A DNA stretch of 6,434 nucleotides from contig DIVM01000108.1 of the NCBI GenBank assembly GCA_002435835.1, positions 1 through 6,434 of the forward strand. Direction: 5' to 3'. The position numbers and the translations under genes are program-made. Below are positions 1 to 6,259 of the stretch, one piece after another; position 1 is the stretch's first letter, and each line of letters opens with the position of its first letter. Under the pieces are notes generated by a model. The model searched no databases. It was not told the DNA's origin and was given only the letters and a program-made list of their open reading frames with translations. The DNA is from Firmicutes bacterium UBA6132. Lineage in GTDB: Bacteria > Bacillota_A > Clostridia > Tissierellales > Sedimentibacteraceae.

Positions 1-25
1 AAAAGATAAAAGATAAAAGATAAAA
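1..25. repeat. Heptamer tandem repeat AAAAGAT, at least 3.6 copies
   Basis: The window opens with three exact head-to-tail copies of AAAAGAT (1-7, 8-14, 15-21) followed by a partial AAAA. Two degenerate GATAA-containing copies follow near 31-39 and 44-48. The array may continue beyond the left edge, so the true copy number is unknown. All three plus-strand frames hit a TAA within it, so it is either intergenic or at the very end of an upstream gene. It lies about 120 bp before galU. Its function is unknown, but a 7-bp unit is prone to slipped-strand copy-number change. Confidence 0.8.
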
Positions 26-41
26 TTCAAAAAGATAAAAA

Positions 42-70
42 TTGATAATTAATTTTAAGTATATGATTAT
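42..70 (+). promoter_or_regulatory. Possible sigma-A-type promoter for the galU operon
   Basis: A TTGATA hexamer (42-47, five of six to TTGACA) is followed after 17 nt by GATTAT (65-70, four of six to TATAAT). An overlapping TATGAT (62-67) matches the -10 consensus better but has no -35 at good spacing. The region is so AT-rich that chance matches are likely. The -10 lies inside the left arm of the 59-129 inverted repeat, so any factor binding that dyad could affect initiation. This is the best candidate upstream of galU, but it is weak evidence. Confidence 0.3.
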
Positions 71-129
71 AAAAAAAGAAGTATAGCATAAGCAATCAAT
101 TGTTATTTTGAGTTTTTATAATCATATGC
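59..129. repeat. Long inverted repeat in the galU leader
   Basis: ATATGATTATAAAAA (61-75) is the exact reverse complement of TTTTTATAATCATAT (113-127). A G-C pair (59/129) and a U-G wobble (60/128) extend it to 17 pairs. The spacer is 37 nt. The right arm ends about 5 nt before the galU Shine-Dalgarno, and the left arm overlaps the possible -10 box. If transcription starts upstream of position 59, a long hairpin would sit directly before the ribosome binding site. If it starts in the left arm, the dyad acts only at DNA level. A 15-bp exact match is notable even in AT-rich DNA; its role is not known. Confidence 0.7.
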
Positions 130-143
130 AAATGAGGTAGCAA

Positions 144-1010
144 ATGAAAATTAAAAAAGCAGTAATACCAGCAGCAGGGCTTGGAACTCGTTTTTTGCCA
201 GCAACAAAAGCAGTACCAAAAGAAATGTTGCCAATAGTAGATAAACCTACCATACAATACATAGTTGAAGAAATTATAGATTCTGGTATAGAAGATATAT
301 TAATTATTACTGGCAGAAATAAAGGTTCTATTGAAGAACATTTTGACAGGGCAATAGAATTAGAAGATAACTTAGAAAAAACAAAAAAAGAAGAACTTCT
401 TGAAGAAGTAAGAAAAATTTCAAGAATGATTAATATACATACAGTTAGACAAAAAGATCCAAGAGGTTTAGGTCATGCAGTTTTATGTGCAAAATCATTT
501 GTAGGGAATGAGCCTTTTGCTGTATTATTAGGTGATGACATAGTGGATTCTAAGAAACCTTGTCTAAAACAAATGATTGAAATGTATGATACATATAAAT
601 CAACAATACTTGGGGTACAGGAAGTATCGTGGGAAAATGTTAACAAATATGGCATAGTGTCCGGTGAAAAATTAAATGATAAAATATATACTGTTCGTGA
701 TTTAATAGAAAAACCATCGGTGGATAAATCACCAACTAATATAGCTATTTTAGGAAGATATATTATTACACCTGAAATATTTGAAATCCTTGAACATACT
801 AAAACAGGTGTTGGTGGAGAAATACAACTTACTGATGCATTAAAAGAACTTTGTAATATTCAAGATGTTTTTGCATATATATTTGAAGGTAGAAGATATG
901 ATGTTGGCAGTAAAATAGGTTTTCTTGAAGCAACTGTAGATTTTGCTTTGAAAAGAGATGATTTAAGAGATAGTTTTATAGATTATTTAAGCAAAATTAA
1001 ACTTAAATAA
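144..1010 (+). CDS. galU: UTP-glucose-1-phosphate uridylyltransferase (UDP-glucose pyrophosphorylase)
   Basis: This cytoplasmic enzyme makes UDP-glucose and pyrophosphate from UTP and glucose-1-phosphate, for glycolipids, teichoic or secondary wall polymers and exopolysaccharide. The 288 residues match the usual bacterial GalU length. Visible motifs are the nucleotide-binding loop AAGLGTR (10-16), KAVPKEMLP (22-30), GLGHAVLCA (108-116), the metal-binding GDD (130-132), IEKP (188-191), GEIQLTDAL (225-233) and YDVGSK (252-257). All belong to the GalU nucleotidyltransferase fold, and the C-terminus is complete. The ATG at 144 is preceded by GAGGT (134-138) at good spacing; an upstream in-frame ATG at 132 stops after two codons. 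The phosphoglucomutase gene follows after 12 bp and supplies the glucose-1-phosphate substrate, so the two are almost certainly co-transcribed. Paralogues such as YngB/GtaB-like enzymes share this fold, but the reaction call is firm. Confidence 0.96.
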   Translation: MKIKKAVIPAAGLGTRFLPATKAVPKEMLPIVDKPTIQYIVEEIIDSGIEDILIITGRNKGSIEEHFDRAIELEDNLEKTKKEELLEEVRKISRMINIHTVRQKDPRGLGHAVLCAKSFVGNEPFAVLLGDDIVDSKKPCLKQMIEMYDTYKSTILGVQEVSWENVNKYGIVSGEKLNDKIYTVRDLIEKPSVDKSPTNIAILGRYIITPEIFEILEHTKTGVGGEIQLTDALKELCNIQDVFAYIFEGRRYDVGSKIGFLEATVDFALKRDDLRDSFIDYLSKIKLK

Positions 1011-1022
1011 CGGGGGGAAAAA

Positions 1023-2738
1023 ATGTATAGGGAAAAATTAAAAATTTGGTTGGACAGCGAGTACGTTGACCAGAATATTAAAGAAGAGCTAAAGTCTATT
1101 GAGAAATTTGAAAATGAAATAGAAGATAGGTTCTATAAGGATTTAGAATTTGGAACAGGTGGTATGCGCGGTAAAATTGGGGCTGGGACTAACCGCATGA
1201 ACAAACACACTGTAGCTAAAGCAACACAGGGTATATCAAATTATTTAAATGAAAAATATACTAATGAAAATATTGGTGTAGCAATTGCATATGATTCAAG
1301 ACATATGTCTTTAGAATTTGCAAAAGATACTGCATGTGTTTTTGCAGCAAATAATATAAATGTATATTTGTTTGAAAGTCTAAGGCCTACGCCTGAACTT
1401 TCTTTTGCAGTAAGATATTTTAATTGTAAAGCTGGAGTAGTTATAACTGCAAGTCATAACCCACCAGAATATAATGGATATAAGGTATATGATGAATTTG
1501 GTGGACAAGTGGTTGAAGATGCTGATTTAATTATAAACTATATAAATGAAACTAATTTAAAGAATATAAAATATTCTGATTGTGAAAATAATGAAAAAAT
1601 AAAAATCATTGGCGAAGATGTTGATAAAGCTTATACGGATGAAATAAAATCATTAAGTTTATTATCAGATGAAGCAGATAAAAATATAAAAATTGTTTAT
1701 ACACCACTTCATGGAACTGGAAACAAACCTGTAAGAAGAGTATTAAAAGAAATGGGATTTGAAAATGTATATGTTGTAAAAGAGCAGGAAAATCCGGATG
1801 GCAATTTTTCAACAGTTAAATCTCCAAACCCAGAAGAAATAAGCTCATTTGAAATGGCAATTAAAAAAGCAGCAGAGTTAAATGCAGATATAATTATAGG
1901 TACTGACCCTGATTGTGACAGAGTAGGCCTTGCTGTTAAAAATTATGAAAATGAGTTTATAGCATTAAATGGAAATCAAACAGGTGCTTTATTATTAAAT
2001 TATGTTTTACATAGATTAAATGAAAAAAATAAACTTATAAATTCAGCAGTTATTAAAACAATTGTAACAAGTGAATTAGGCCGTGACATAGCTAATAAAT
2101 ATAGTGTAGAAACATTTGATACTTTAACAGGATTTAAATACATAGCTGAAATGATGCAATTCTTTGAAGACAATAAAAATTATAATTTTGTATTTGGATA
2201 TGAAGAAAGCTATGGCTATCTTTCTGGAACATTTGTTAGAGATAAAGATGCCGTTATAGCGTCCATGCTCATTTGTGAAATGACTGCATATTATAAATAC
2301 AATAATAAAAGTTTATTGGATATTTTAGATGAAATATATAGGGAACATGGGTTTTATAAAGAAGAAACTATTTCATTGACTTTTGGTGGAGTATCAGGAC
2401 AAAACAAAATGAAATCCATAATGGAATTTTTCAGAGAAAATAAAATTAATTCTTTGGCTGGCAAAAAGATACCTTGTATTTATGATTATAAATTGGGAAT
2501 TGTTTCAAATCTTGTGGATGGAAAAACTGAGAAATTAAATTATCCTAAATCAGATGTATTAAAATTCTGTTTTGAAAATGGTTCATGGTTAGTATTAAGG
2601 CCATCGGGAACTGAACCTAAATTAAAAGTATATTTATCTATTAAGGAGGAAACTGAAAGCAAAACAATAGAAACATTAGAAAAAGCAAAAGATGAGATTG
2701 TTAGTATTATAGAACGAATACAATACAATACCATCTAA
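1023..2738 (+). CDS. pgcA: Phospho-sugar mutase (phosphoglucomutase/phosphomannomutase, PgcA-like)
   Basis: This is an alpha-D-phosphohexomutase interconverting glucose-6-phosphate and glucose-1-phosphate, possibly also the mannose phosphates, in the cytoplasm. The 571-residue length and N-terminal FGTGGMRG (43-50) fit the long Firmicute PgcA type rather than the ~450-residue GlmM type. The four family signatures are present: the phosphoserine loop TASHNPPEYNGYKVY with Ser144, the Mg-binding loop DPDCDR (295-300), the sugar-binding loop GYEESYG (392-398), and the phosphate-binding loop RPSGTEPK (526-533). The start at 1023 follows a G-rich ribosome site (six G at 1012-1017, spacing 5). It lies 12 bp after galU, so glucose-6-phosphate flows through this enzyme to GalU and UDP-glucose. 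The next gene starts 25 bp downstream, consistent with one operon. The exact hexose preference cannot be read from the sequence. Confidence 0.95.
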   Translation: MYREKLKIWLDSEYVDQNIKEELKSIEKFENEIEDRFYKDLEFGTGGMRGKIGAGTNRMNKHTVAKATQGISNYLNEKYTNENIGVAIAYDSRHMSLEFAKDTACVFAANNINVYLFESLRPTPELSFAVRYFNCKAGVVITASHNPPEYNGYKVYDEFGGQVVEDADLIINYINETNLKNIKYSDCENNEKIKIIGEDVDKAYTDEIKSLSLLSDEADKNIKIVYTPLHGTGNKPVRRVLKEMGFENVYVVKEQENPDGNFSTVKSPNPEEISSFEMAIKKAAELNADIIIGTDPDCDRVGLAVKNYENEFIALNGNQTGALLLNYVLHRLNEKNKLINSAVIKTIVTSELGRDIANKYSVETFDTLTGFKYIAEMMQFFEDNKNYNFVFGYEESYGYLSGTFVRDKDAVIASMLICEMTAYYKYNNKSLLDILDEIYREHGFYKEETISLTFGGVSGQNKMKSIMEFFRENKINSLAGKKIPCIYDYKLGIVSNLVDGKTEKLNYPKSDVLKFCFENGSWLVLRPSGTEPKLKVYLSIKEETESKTIETLEKAKDEIVSIIERIQYNTI

Positions 2739-2763
2739 AAACCTAAGCGAGTGAGGCTGAAAT

Positions 2764-4203
2764 ATGAAAATATTTAAAAGCGTAACCCATAAAAAAATTT
2801 TGCTAATTTTAATATTTGTATTTAGTTTAAATTTAAATACAAAGGCATTTGCAGTAAGTAACCTAAGCAGAACACAAATAGAAACTATTATGGATGAAAT
2901 AGCTTTGAAAAGAGCTATTCCATCCGTAATACTAAAATCCATAGGTTGGACAGAATCAAAACTACAGCAATTTAATTATGATGGAACACCTAAAGTAAGT
3001 GGTGACTACATTGGTTTAATGATGATTAACAATAACAGTGGTTTATATGATTCAAGCAAGCTTAAATATGATGTGCAATATAATATTGAGGCAGGTGTTG
3101 ATGTGCTCTTAAATAAGTGGAGCATGAGTTCATATAAGATGGTTTCGAGTGTTGGAAATATGAATCCAGATATTTTAGAAAACTGGTATTTTGCTCTTTG
3201 GGCATACAACGGATGGTCGAGCAGTAACAATCCTAATTCTTTGCCATCCTATGTAAAAACTCAAACATATCAGCAGCTAATTTATAATGTTTGTAAAGAC
3301 CAATACAATCAAAAAATTACAAACATAGATTTTAGTTATTTACCTCAATCAGGTAAACCAAGTAGATCGCTTGTTGTACCCACGCCATCTAACATACACA
3401 CTGGTAACATAGTTTTATATGAAGATGGTGATTATGTGAGAACTGATGGTGTAAGAAGTACATATGCACTAAGAGATGTCCCAGCTGGAAAATATATTAA
3501 AGAAATTTCCAATAACCAGCTGATGACTGTTGTGGATGGACCTATACTTAAAAACGGATATTATTGGTATAAAGTATATATTAATGATTCAATACAGGGA
3601 TGGATAGAAAGAAATTGGCTTTTACGCACTGGAGATATACAAAGCGGAAGATATATTTTTGAAGATATAGCTTTTAGTTGGGCGCGTAAAAATATAATGC
3701 AGCTTTATAATATGGGGATAATAAATGAGTCCACATATTTTAAACCAAATGAAGCTGTGTCTAAAGAAGAATTTTGCATATTTTTAAGTAAAACTATGAA
3801 ATTACAAAACAGTGGAGAAAACGTTACTCCACTACCTTATACTGACGCAAATAAAATTAATACATGGGCACTAAACCATGTAACAAATGTTTATAATGCA
3901 GGTTTGCTTGAAAGCTACACAAGCATTTTTAATCCTGCAGCAAACTTAACACGTAAAGAAGCTGCGCTTATTTTAGCAAATATATTTGAAGAAGACCCTC
4001 AATATAATTCTCTTGATATAAATACCATATTTAAAGATGTTTCTAATCTAAGTAATATTGAATTATCAGCTGTTAAAGAAGCTTATATTCAGGGATTTAT
4101 GTCAGGAAAAAATTCAGGAGAATTTAGACCTGATGAAAATTTAAGCAGGGCAGAAACTGCAGCCATAATGGTGAAAATTATTAATAAAATCGAAAATAAA
4201 TAA
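2764..4203 (+). CDS. Secreted SLT/lysozyme-like, SH3-like and triple SLH-domain cell-wall protein
   Basis: This predicted exported cell-wall protein of 479 residues has a Sec signal peptide (basic start, hydrophobic 12-24, likely cleavage after AFA at 30). Residues about 34-160 resemble a soluble lytic transglycosylase-type lysozyme fold: TES with candidate catalytic Glu64, GLMMI (84-88, where GLMQI is usual), NIEAG (107-111) and AYNGW (147-151). A Pro/Ser-rich linker (about 192-215) leads to a bacterial SH3-like domain (about 216-288, ending in the typical YYWYKVYIND and QGWIERNWL). Three SLH repeats follow at about 297-346, 358-408 and 423-473, carrying SKEEF, LTRKEA and LSRAETAA in the usual TRAE position. 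SLH repeats bind pyruvylated secondary wall polymer, so the protein is probably held on the wall while its N-domain acts on peptidoglycan; this activity is inferred. The ATG at 2764 has GAGG at 2753-2756. It is the third gene of the galU-pgcA operon and ends just before a hairpin terminator. Confidence 0.9.
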   Translation: MKIFKSVTHKKILLILIFVFSLNLNTKAFAVSNLSRTQIETIMDEIALKRAIPSVILKSIGWTESKLQQFNYDGTPKVSGDYIGLMMINNNSGLYDSSKLKYDVQYNIEAGVDVLLNKWSMSSYKMVSSVGNMNPDILENWYFALWAYNGWSSSNNPNSLPSYVKTQTYQQLIYNVCKDQYNQKITNIDFSYLPQSGKPSRSLVVPTPSNIHTGNIVLYEDGDYVRTDGVRSTYALRDVPAGKYIKEISNNQLMTVVDGPILKNGYYWYKVYINDSIQGWIERNWLLRTGDIQSGRYIFEDIAFSWARKNIMQLYNMGIINESTYFKPNEAVSKEEFCIFLSKTMKLQNSGENVTPLPYTDANKINTWALNHVTNVYNAGLLESYTSIFNPAANLTRKEAALILANIFEEDPQYNSLDINTIFKDVSNLSNIELSAVKEAYIQGFMSGKNSGEFRPDENLSRAETAAIMVKIINKIENK

Positions 4204-4213
4204 CTTAAATAAA

Positions 4214-4250
4214 AAAGCTCTGAAAAATTCAGAGCTTTAATTTATTTTAA
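4214..4250. terminator. Bidirectional rho-independent terminator
   Basis: An 11-bp perfect stem, AAAGCTCTGAA (4214-4224) with TTCAGAGCTTT (4228-4238), has a 3-nt AAA loop. On the plus strand it is followed by a T-rich tail (TTTAATTTATTTT) and lies 10 bp after the SLH gene stop. On the minus strand the stem is followed by a run of T complementary to A4211-4216, so it can also stop transcription coming from the GNAT gene. The genes on the two sides converge here. Confidence 0.9.
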
Positions 4251-4293
4251 GTGCTACCTTAATTGGCTTATGAGAAAATACCTGACCTATATT

Positions 4294-4320
4294 ATTAGCT
4301 TAATTAAAAATTAAGCTAAT
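4294..4320 (-). terminator. Inverted repeat at the GNAT stop codon, possible first terminator
   Basis: ATTAGCTTAATT (4294-4305) pairs perfectly with AATTAAGCTAAT (4309-4320) around a 3-nt loop, giving a 12-bp AT-rich stem. It overlaps the TAA stop of the GNAT frame (4311-4313). On the minus strand the tail after the stem (AATATAGG) is poor in T, so it is a weak terminator there. On the plus strand it is followed by TTTT and could back up the terminator at 4214. It may also protect the 3' end of the mRNA. Confidence 0.5.
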
Positions 4321-4833
4321 TTTAATAACATATCGTACCAAATGGCTCCACCGTGGCTCGATTTAGATACTCCCTTGTTTTCGAATCCAAATTTTTCATA
4401 ATAATGTATGAGTTTATCTTTGCAAGTTAAAATCACAGCTTTCTTATCTCTTTCTATTGAAACTTTTATAATATGATTGAGCAATATTGCTGCAATGCCT
4501 TTCCTTTGATAATCGGGGTGAACAAGAAGCCCAAATATTGACTGGTTTTTACCACCTACAACATGTTCTTTGTTCTTTGTCATCATGATACATTGCGTCA
4601 TAAATGACAGGGCTGTTTGTAATGCATCCATTCACTACTCCGATTATTTTTTCGTCATGTTTTGCTACAAAAAAACTTTCAGGAAACACACTTAAGCGGC
4701 GTTTGAAAGATTCTTTCGATGCAGCTTCGGAAGGTGGAAAACAAACAGATTCCAATGTTGCAATATCGTTTAAATTTTCAGGTATTGCATTTTCAATTTT
4801 TATTGTCATATTGCCAATTTTGTAATCTTTCAT
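4311..4833 (-). pseudogene. GNAT-family N-acetyltransferase, frameshifted by a 7-bp duplication
   Basis: This is a GNAT acetyltransferase gene split over two frames. The 5' part runs from ATG 4833 (AAAGGAG at 4842-4848, spacing 8, better than the TTG at 4836) to a stop at 4549 and would give a 94-residue product ending QRTCCRW. The 3' part continues in another frame to 4311. The break falls exactly on a tandem duplication of AAAGAAC (4565-4578, read on the minus strand). Removing one copy joins the frames as DDKEHVVGGKNQ and gives a complete 171-residue protein, the normal length for the family. The restored protein has an N-terminal FPPSEAASKESFKRRL region, the acetyl-CoA-binding stretch FGLLVHPDYQRKGIA (98-112), LTCKDKLIHYYEKFGF (133-148) and SHGGAIWYDM near the C-terminus. 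No other lesion is visible, so the inactivation appears recent. The gene lies 38 bp downstream of the C-S lyase gene, probably in the same transcript. The substrate is unknown; a small amine or amino acid is plausible. Confidence 0.9.
4564..4580. repeat. 7-bp tandem duplication causing the GNAT frameshift
   Basis: On the plus strand GTTCTTT occurs twice in a row (4565-4571 and 4572-4578). The period-7 identity extends one base left and two bases right, covering 4564-4580. On the coding strand this is AAAGAACAAAGAAC. One copy equals 7 bp and therefore shifts the frame by one. The total frame from 4833 to 4311 is 523 bp, and 516 (172 codons) after loss of one copy. Confidence 0.95.
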
Positions 4834-4841
4834 CAATAGTG

Positions 4842-4848
4842 CTCCTTT
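4842..4848 (-). promoter_or_regulatory. Ribosome binding site that sets the GNAT start
   Basis: AAAGGAG on the minus strand lies 8 nt before ATG 4833 and only 5 nt before the alternative TTG 4836. ATG 4833 is therefore preferred. A later in-frame ATG eight codons on has no comparable site. Confidence 0.7.
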
Positions 4849-4871
4849 GGTTTTGTATTAATAATAATTTA

Positions 4872-6074
4872 TTATAAATTTGTAGATTTGTCCAGTGAAT
4901 TGTTAAGAGACTTCACAGCTTCATCAAGCTGACTCATAGCTTTTTCTAATACGGAACGCGGACATGCAGCGTTTAATCGCATATACCCAGAGAGGCTACG
5001 GCAGAAATTGCGCCCTGAACTTAATCCTAATTTAGCTTTTTTAACCATAAAATCACTCAATTCCGCATTTTCTAATTCTAAATCTCTGCAATCAAGCCAT
5101 ACTAAGTAAGTGCTTTCTGATTTGCATGGTTTAATTTGAGGTATATTATTTTTGCAGTATTGGCTTATATATGCTATGTTTCCTTCGATGTATGGAATGA
5201 GCTGTTCTAACCACTCTTCGCCTTCTCTGTAAGCTGTTTCTAAAGCAACAAGGCTGAAGCAATTGTTTCTGTGTATTTCAAGCTTGCTCCAAAAATCATC
5301 AGATTTTTGTTTTGCTTTGCTGTTTGGAAAAACTGTAAAAGAAGCTTGAAGTCCTGCTAAATTAAATGTTTTTGAACAAGAAGTACATGTAATAGTAATA
5401 TCGGACACTTCTTTTGATATGCTTGCCGTAGGAATGTGTTTGTTTCCCCATAAAATTAAATCAGAATGAATTTCATCGGATACTATTTTAACATTGTATT
5501 GTAAGCATAAATTTGTAAGTTTCTCAAGCTCTTGTTTAGTCCATACTCTTCCTACCGGGTTTTGAGGATTGCAAAATATAAAAAGTTTAGGATTTTGCTT
5601 TAATTTTTCTTCGAAATCATTAAAGTCGATTGAATAATATCCATCATTCTCAATCAGTTGATTTTCTATAACAGTTCTGTCCCAAGCTTCTATAACATGA
5701 TAAAATTCAGGATAAACAGGTGTTTGTATCAATATTTTATCATCTTGATTTGTAAATTCTCTTACTATTGCTGATAAAGAGGGAACAACTCCTGGACTAA
5801 AGCTTATTAAGTTTATATCCACATCCCAGTTATTACGTTTTTTATGCCAATCGCAAAAAGCTTGGTAATAAGATACAGGTTTTGAAGTGTATCCATAAAT
5901 TCCTTGCATAGCTCTTTTCATTATTGCTTCTTTAACGGGAAGTGCTGTTTCAAAATCCATATCAGCTACCCATAAAGGTATTATATCTGAAGTTCCGAAA
6001 TTTTTTACCCTCTCATCATATTTTGCAGAATAGTTGTTGCTGCGATCAATTAATGTATCAAAGTTATACTTCAT
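4872..6074 (-). CDS. patB: PatB/MalY-family PLP-dependent C-S lyase (cystathionine beta-lyase type)
   Basis: This fold-type I PLP enzyme of the aminotransferase class I/II superfamily is expected to cleave the C-S bond of cystathionine or cysteine S-conjugates to pyruvate, ammonia and a thiol in the cytoplasm. With the start at 6074 it has 400 residues, close to the usual ~390. Motifs are LWVADMDF (34-41), YGYTSKP (60-66), SPGVVPSL (93-100), CNPQNPVGR (168-176), SDEIHSDLIL (199-208, Asp200 facing the PLP nitrogen), SCSKTFNLAGLQAS (232-245, Lys235 forming the Schiff base) and YMRLNAACPR near the C-terminus, whose Arg binds the substrate carboxylate. ATG 6074 has AGGTG at spacing 5. A longer frame from TTG 6137 adds 21 residues absent from the family and begins inside the sigma-54 -12 box, so it is rejected. 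The GNAT gene follows 38 bp downstream. Similarity to Bacillus subtilis PatB runs along the whole length. An aminotransferase or a MalY-like regulatory side role cannot be excluded. Confidence 0.92.
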   Translation of the reverse strand: MKYNFDTLIDRSNNYSAKYDERVKNFGTSDIIPLWVADMDFETALPVKEAIMKRAMQGIYGYTSKPVSYYQAFCDWHKKRNNWDVDINLISFSPGVVPSLSAIVREFTNQDDKILIQTPVYPEFYHVIEAWDRTVIENQLIENDGYYSIDFNDFEEKLKQNPKLFIFCNPQNPVGRVWTKQELEKLTNLCLQYNVKIVSDEIHSDLILWGNKHIPTASISKEVSDITITCTSCSKTFNLAGLQASFTVFPNSKAKQKSDDFWSKLEIHRNNCFSLVALETAYREGEEWLEQLIPYIEGNIAYISQYCKNNIPQIKPCKSESTYLVWLDCRDLELENAELSDFMVKKAKLGLSSGRNFCRSLSGYMRLNAACPRSVLEKAMSQLDEAVKSLNNSLDKSTNL

Positions 6075-6079
6075 TTTTT

Positions 6080-6086
6080 CACCTTT
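6080..6086 (-). promoter_or_regulatory. Ribosome binding site that sets the C-S lyase start
   Basis: AAAGGTG on the minus strand lies 5 nt before ATG 6074. The alternative in-frame ATG at 6089 overlaps this site and has no Shine-Dalgarno of its own. The protein beginning MKYNFDTLIDR also fits the family N-terminus. Confidence 0.75.
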
Positions 6087-6102
6087 CATATTTCTAATAA
6101 TT

Positions 6103-6120
6103 GTATGTATTTGTACATAC
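6103..6120. promoter_or_regulatory. Perfect 7+4+7 dyad in the 5' leader of the C-S lyase gene
   Basis: GTATGTA (6103-6109) and TACATAC (6114-6120) are exact inverted repeats around a 4-nt spacer. The dyad covers about +3 to +20 relative to the start predicted from the sigma-54 promoter and ends 16 bp before the ribosome binding site. It has the size of an operator for a dimeric repressor. As RNA it would be a small AU-rich hairpin. Which of these, if any, is used cannot be told from the sequence. Confidence 0.55.
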
Positions 6121-6130
6121 GGTTTAATAA

Positions 6131-6149
6131 CACGCAAGAATCATGCCAA
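6131..6149 (-). promoter_or_regulatory. Sigma-54 (-24/-12) promoter of the C-S lyase gene
   Basis: On the minus strand the sequence TTGGCATG-ATTC-TTGCGTG matches the sigma-54 consensus YTGGCACG-N4-TTGCW at all but two positions (T for C in the -24 box, G for W at the end). The invariant GG (6147-6146) and GC (6135-6134) are exactly 12 bp apart, first G to first G. The predicted start is near 6122, giving a leader of about 48 nt to ATG 6074. No convincing sigma-A promoter lies closer. Such promoters need an AAA+ enhancer-binding protein, so expression is probably switched by a specific signal. Confidence 0.75.
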
Positions 6150-6259
6150 CTATAATTGTCAGTATCAAAAATATTTATGGTTTAAGTTGTTAGAAATGAT
6201 GATACATTTTCAGGTATATATTTTTGCAGGAGAAACATATGGATTAAATATAATTTAAA

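Noticed and set aside
1606..1812. Minus-strand open frame inside pgcA
   Set aside because: Pure shadow of a conserved coding region with no motif of its own.
2676..2942. Minus-strand open frame spanning the end of pgcA and the signal-peptide region of the SLH gene
   Set aside because: It is antisense to two well-supported genes, and its hydrophobic stretches come from complementary A/T-rich coding DNA.
4311..4631. The 3' half of the GNAT frame as an independent 106-residue gene from ATG 4631
   Set aside because: Its first ~18 residues are out-of-frame translation of the upstream GNAT half, no Shine-Dalgarno is evident, and half a GNAT fold would be left. The frameshift explains it better.
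4604..4825. Plus-strand open frame of 73 codons
   Set aside because: It is the antisense shadow of the GNAT 5' half and has no recognisable motif.
6075..6137. N-terminal extension of the C-S lyase to a TTG at 6137
   Set aside because: The extra 21 residues have no family counterpart, the TTG is part of the sigma-54 -12 box, and a good ribosome site points to ATG 6074.
6151..6180. Possible sigma-A promoter for the C-S lyase: TTGATA with CATGAT 17 nt later on the minus strand
   Set aside because: The -10 match is only four of six and overlaps the much better sigma-54 -24 box.
6034..6258. Plus-strand open frame of 74 codons across the C-S lyase promoter
   Set aside because: It runs over the 5' end of the lyase and its AT-rich leader, with hydrophobic low-complexity residues typical of chance frames and no ribosome site.
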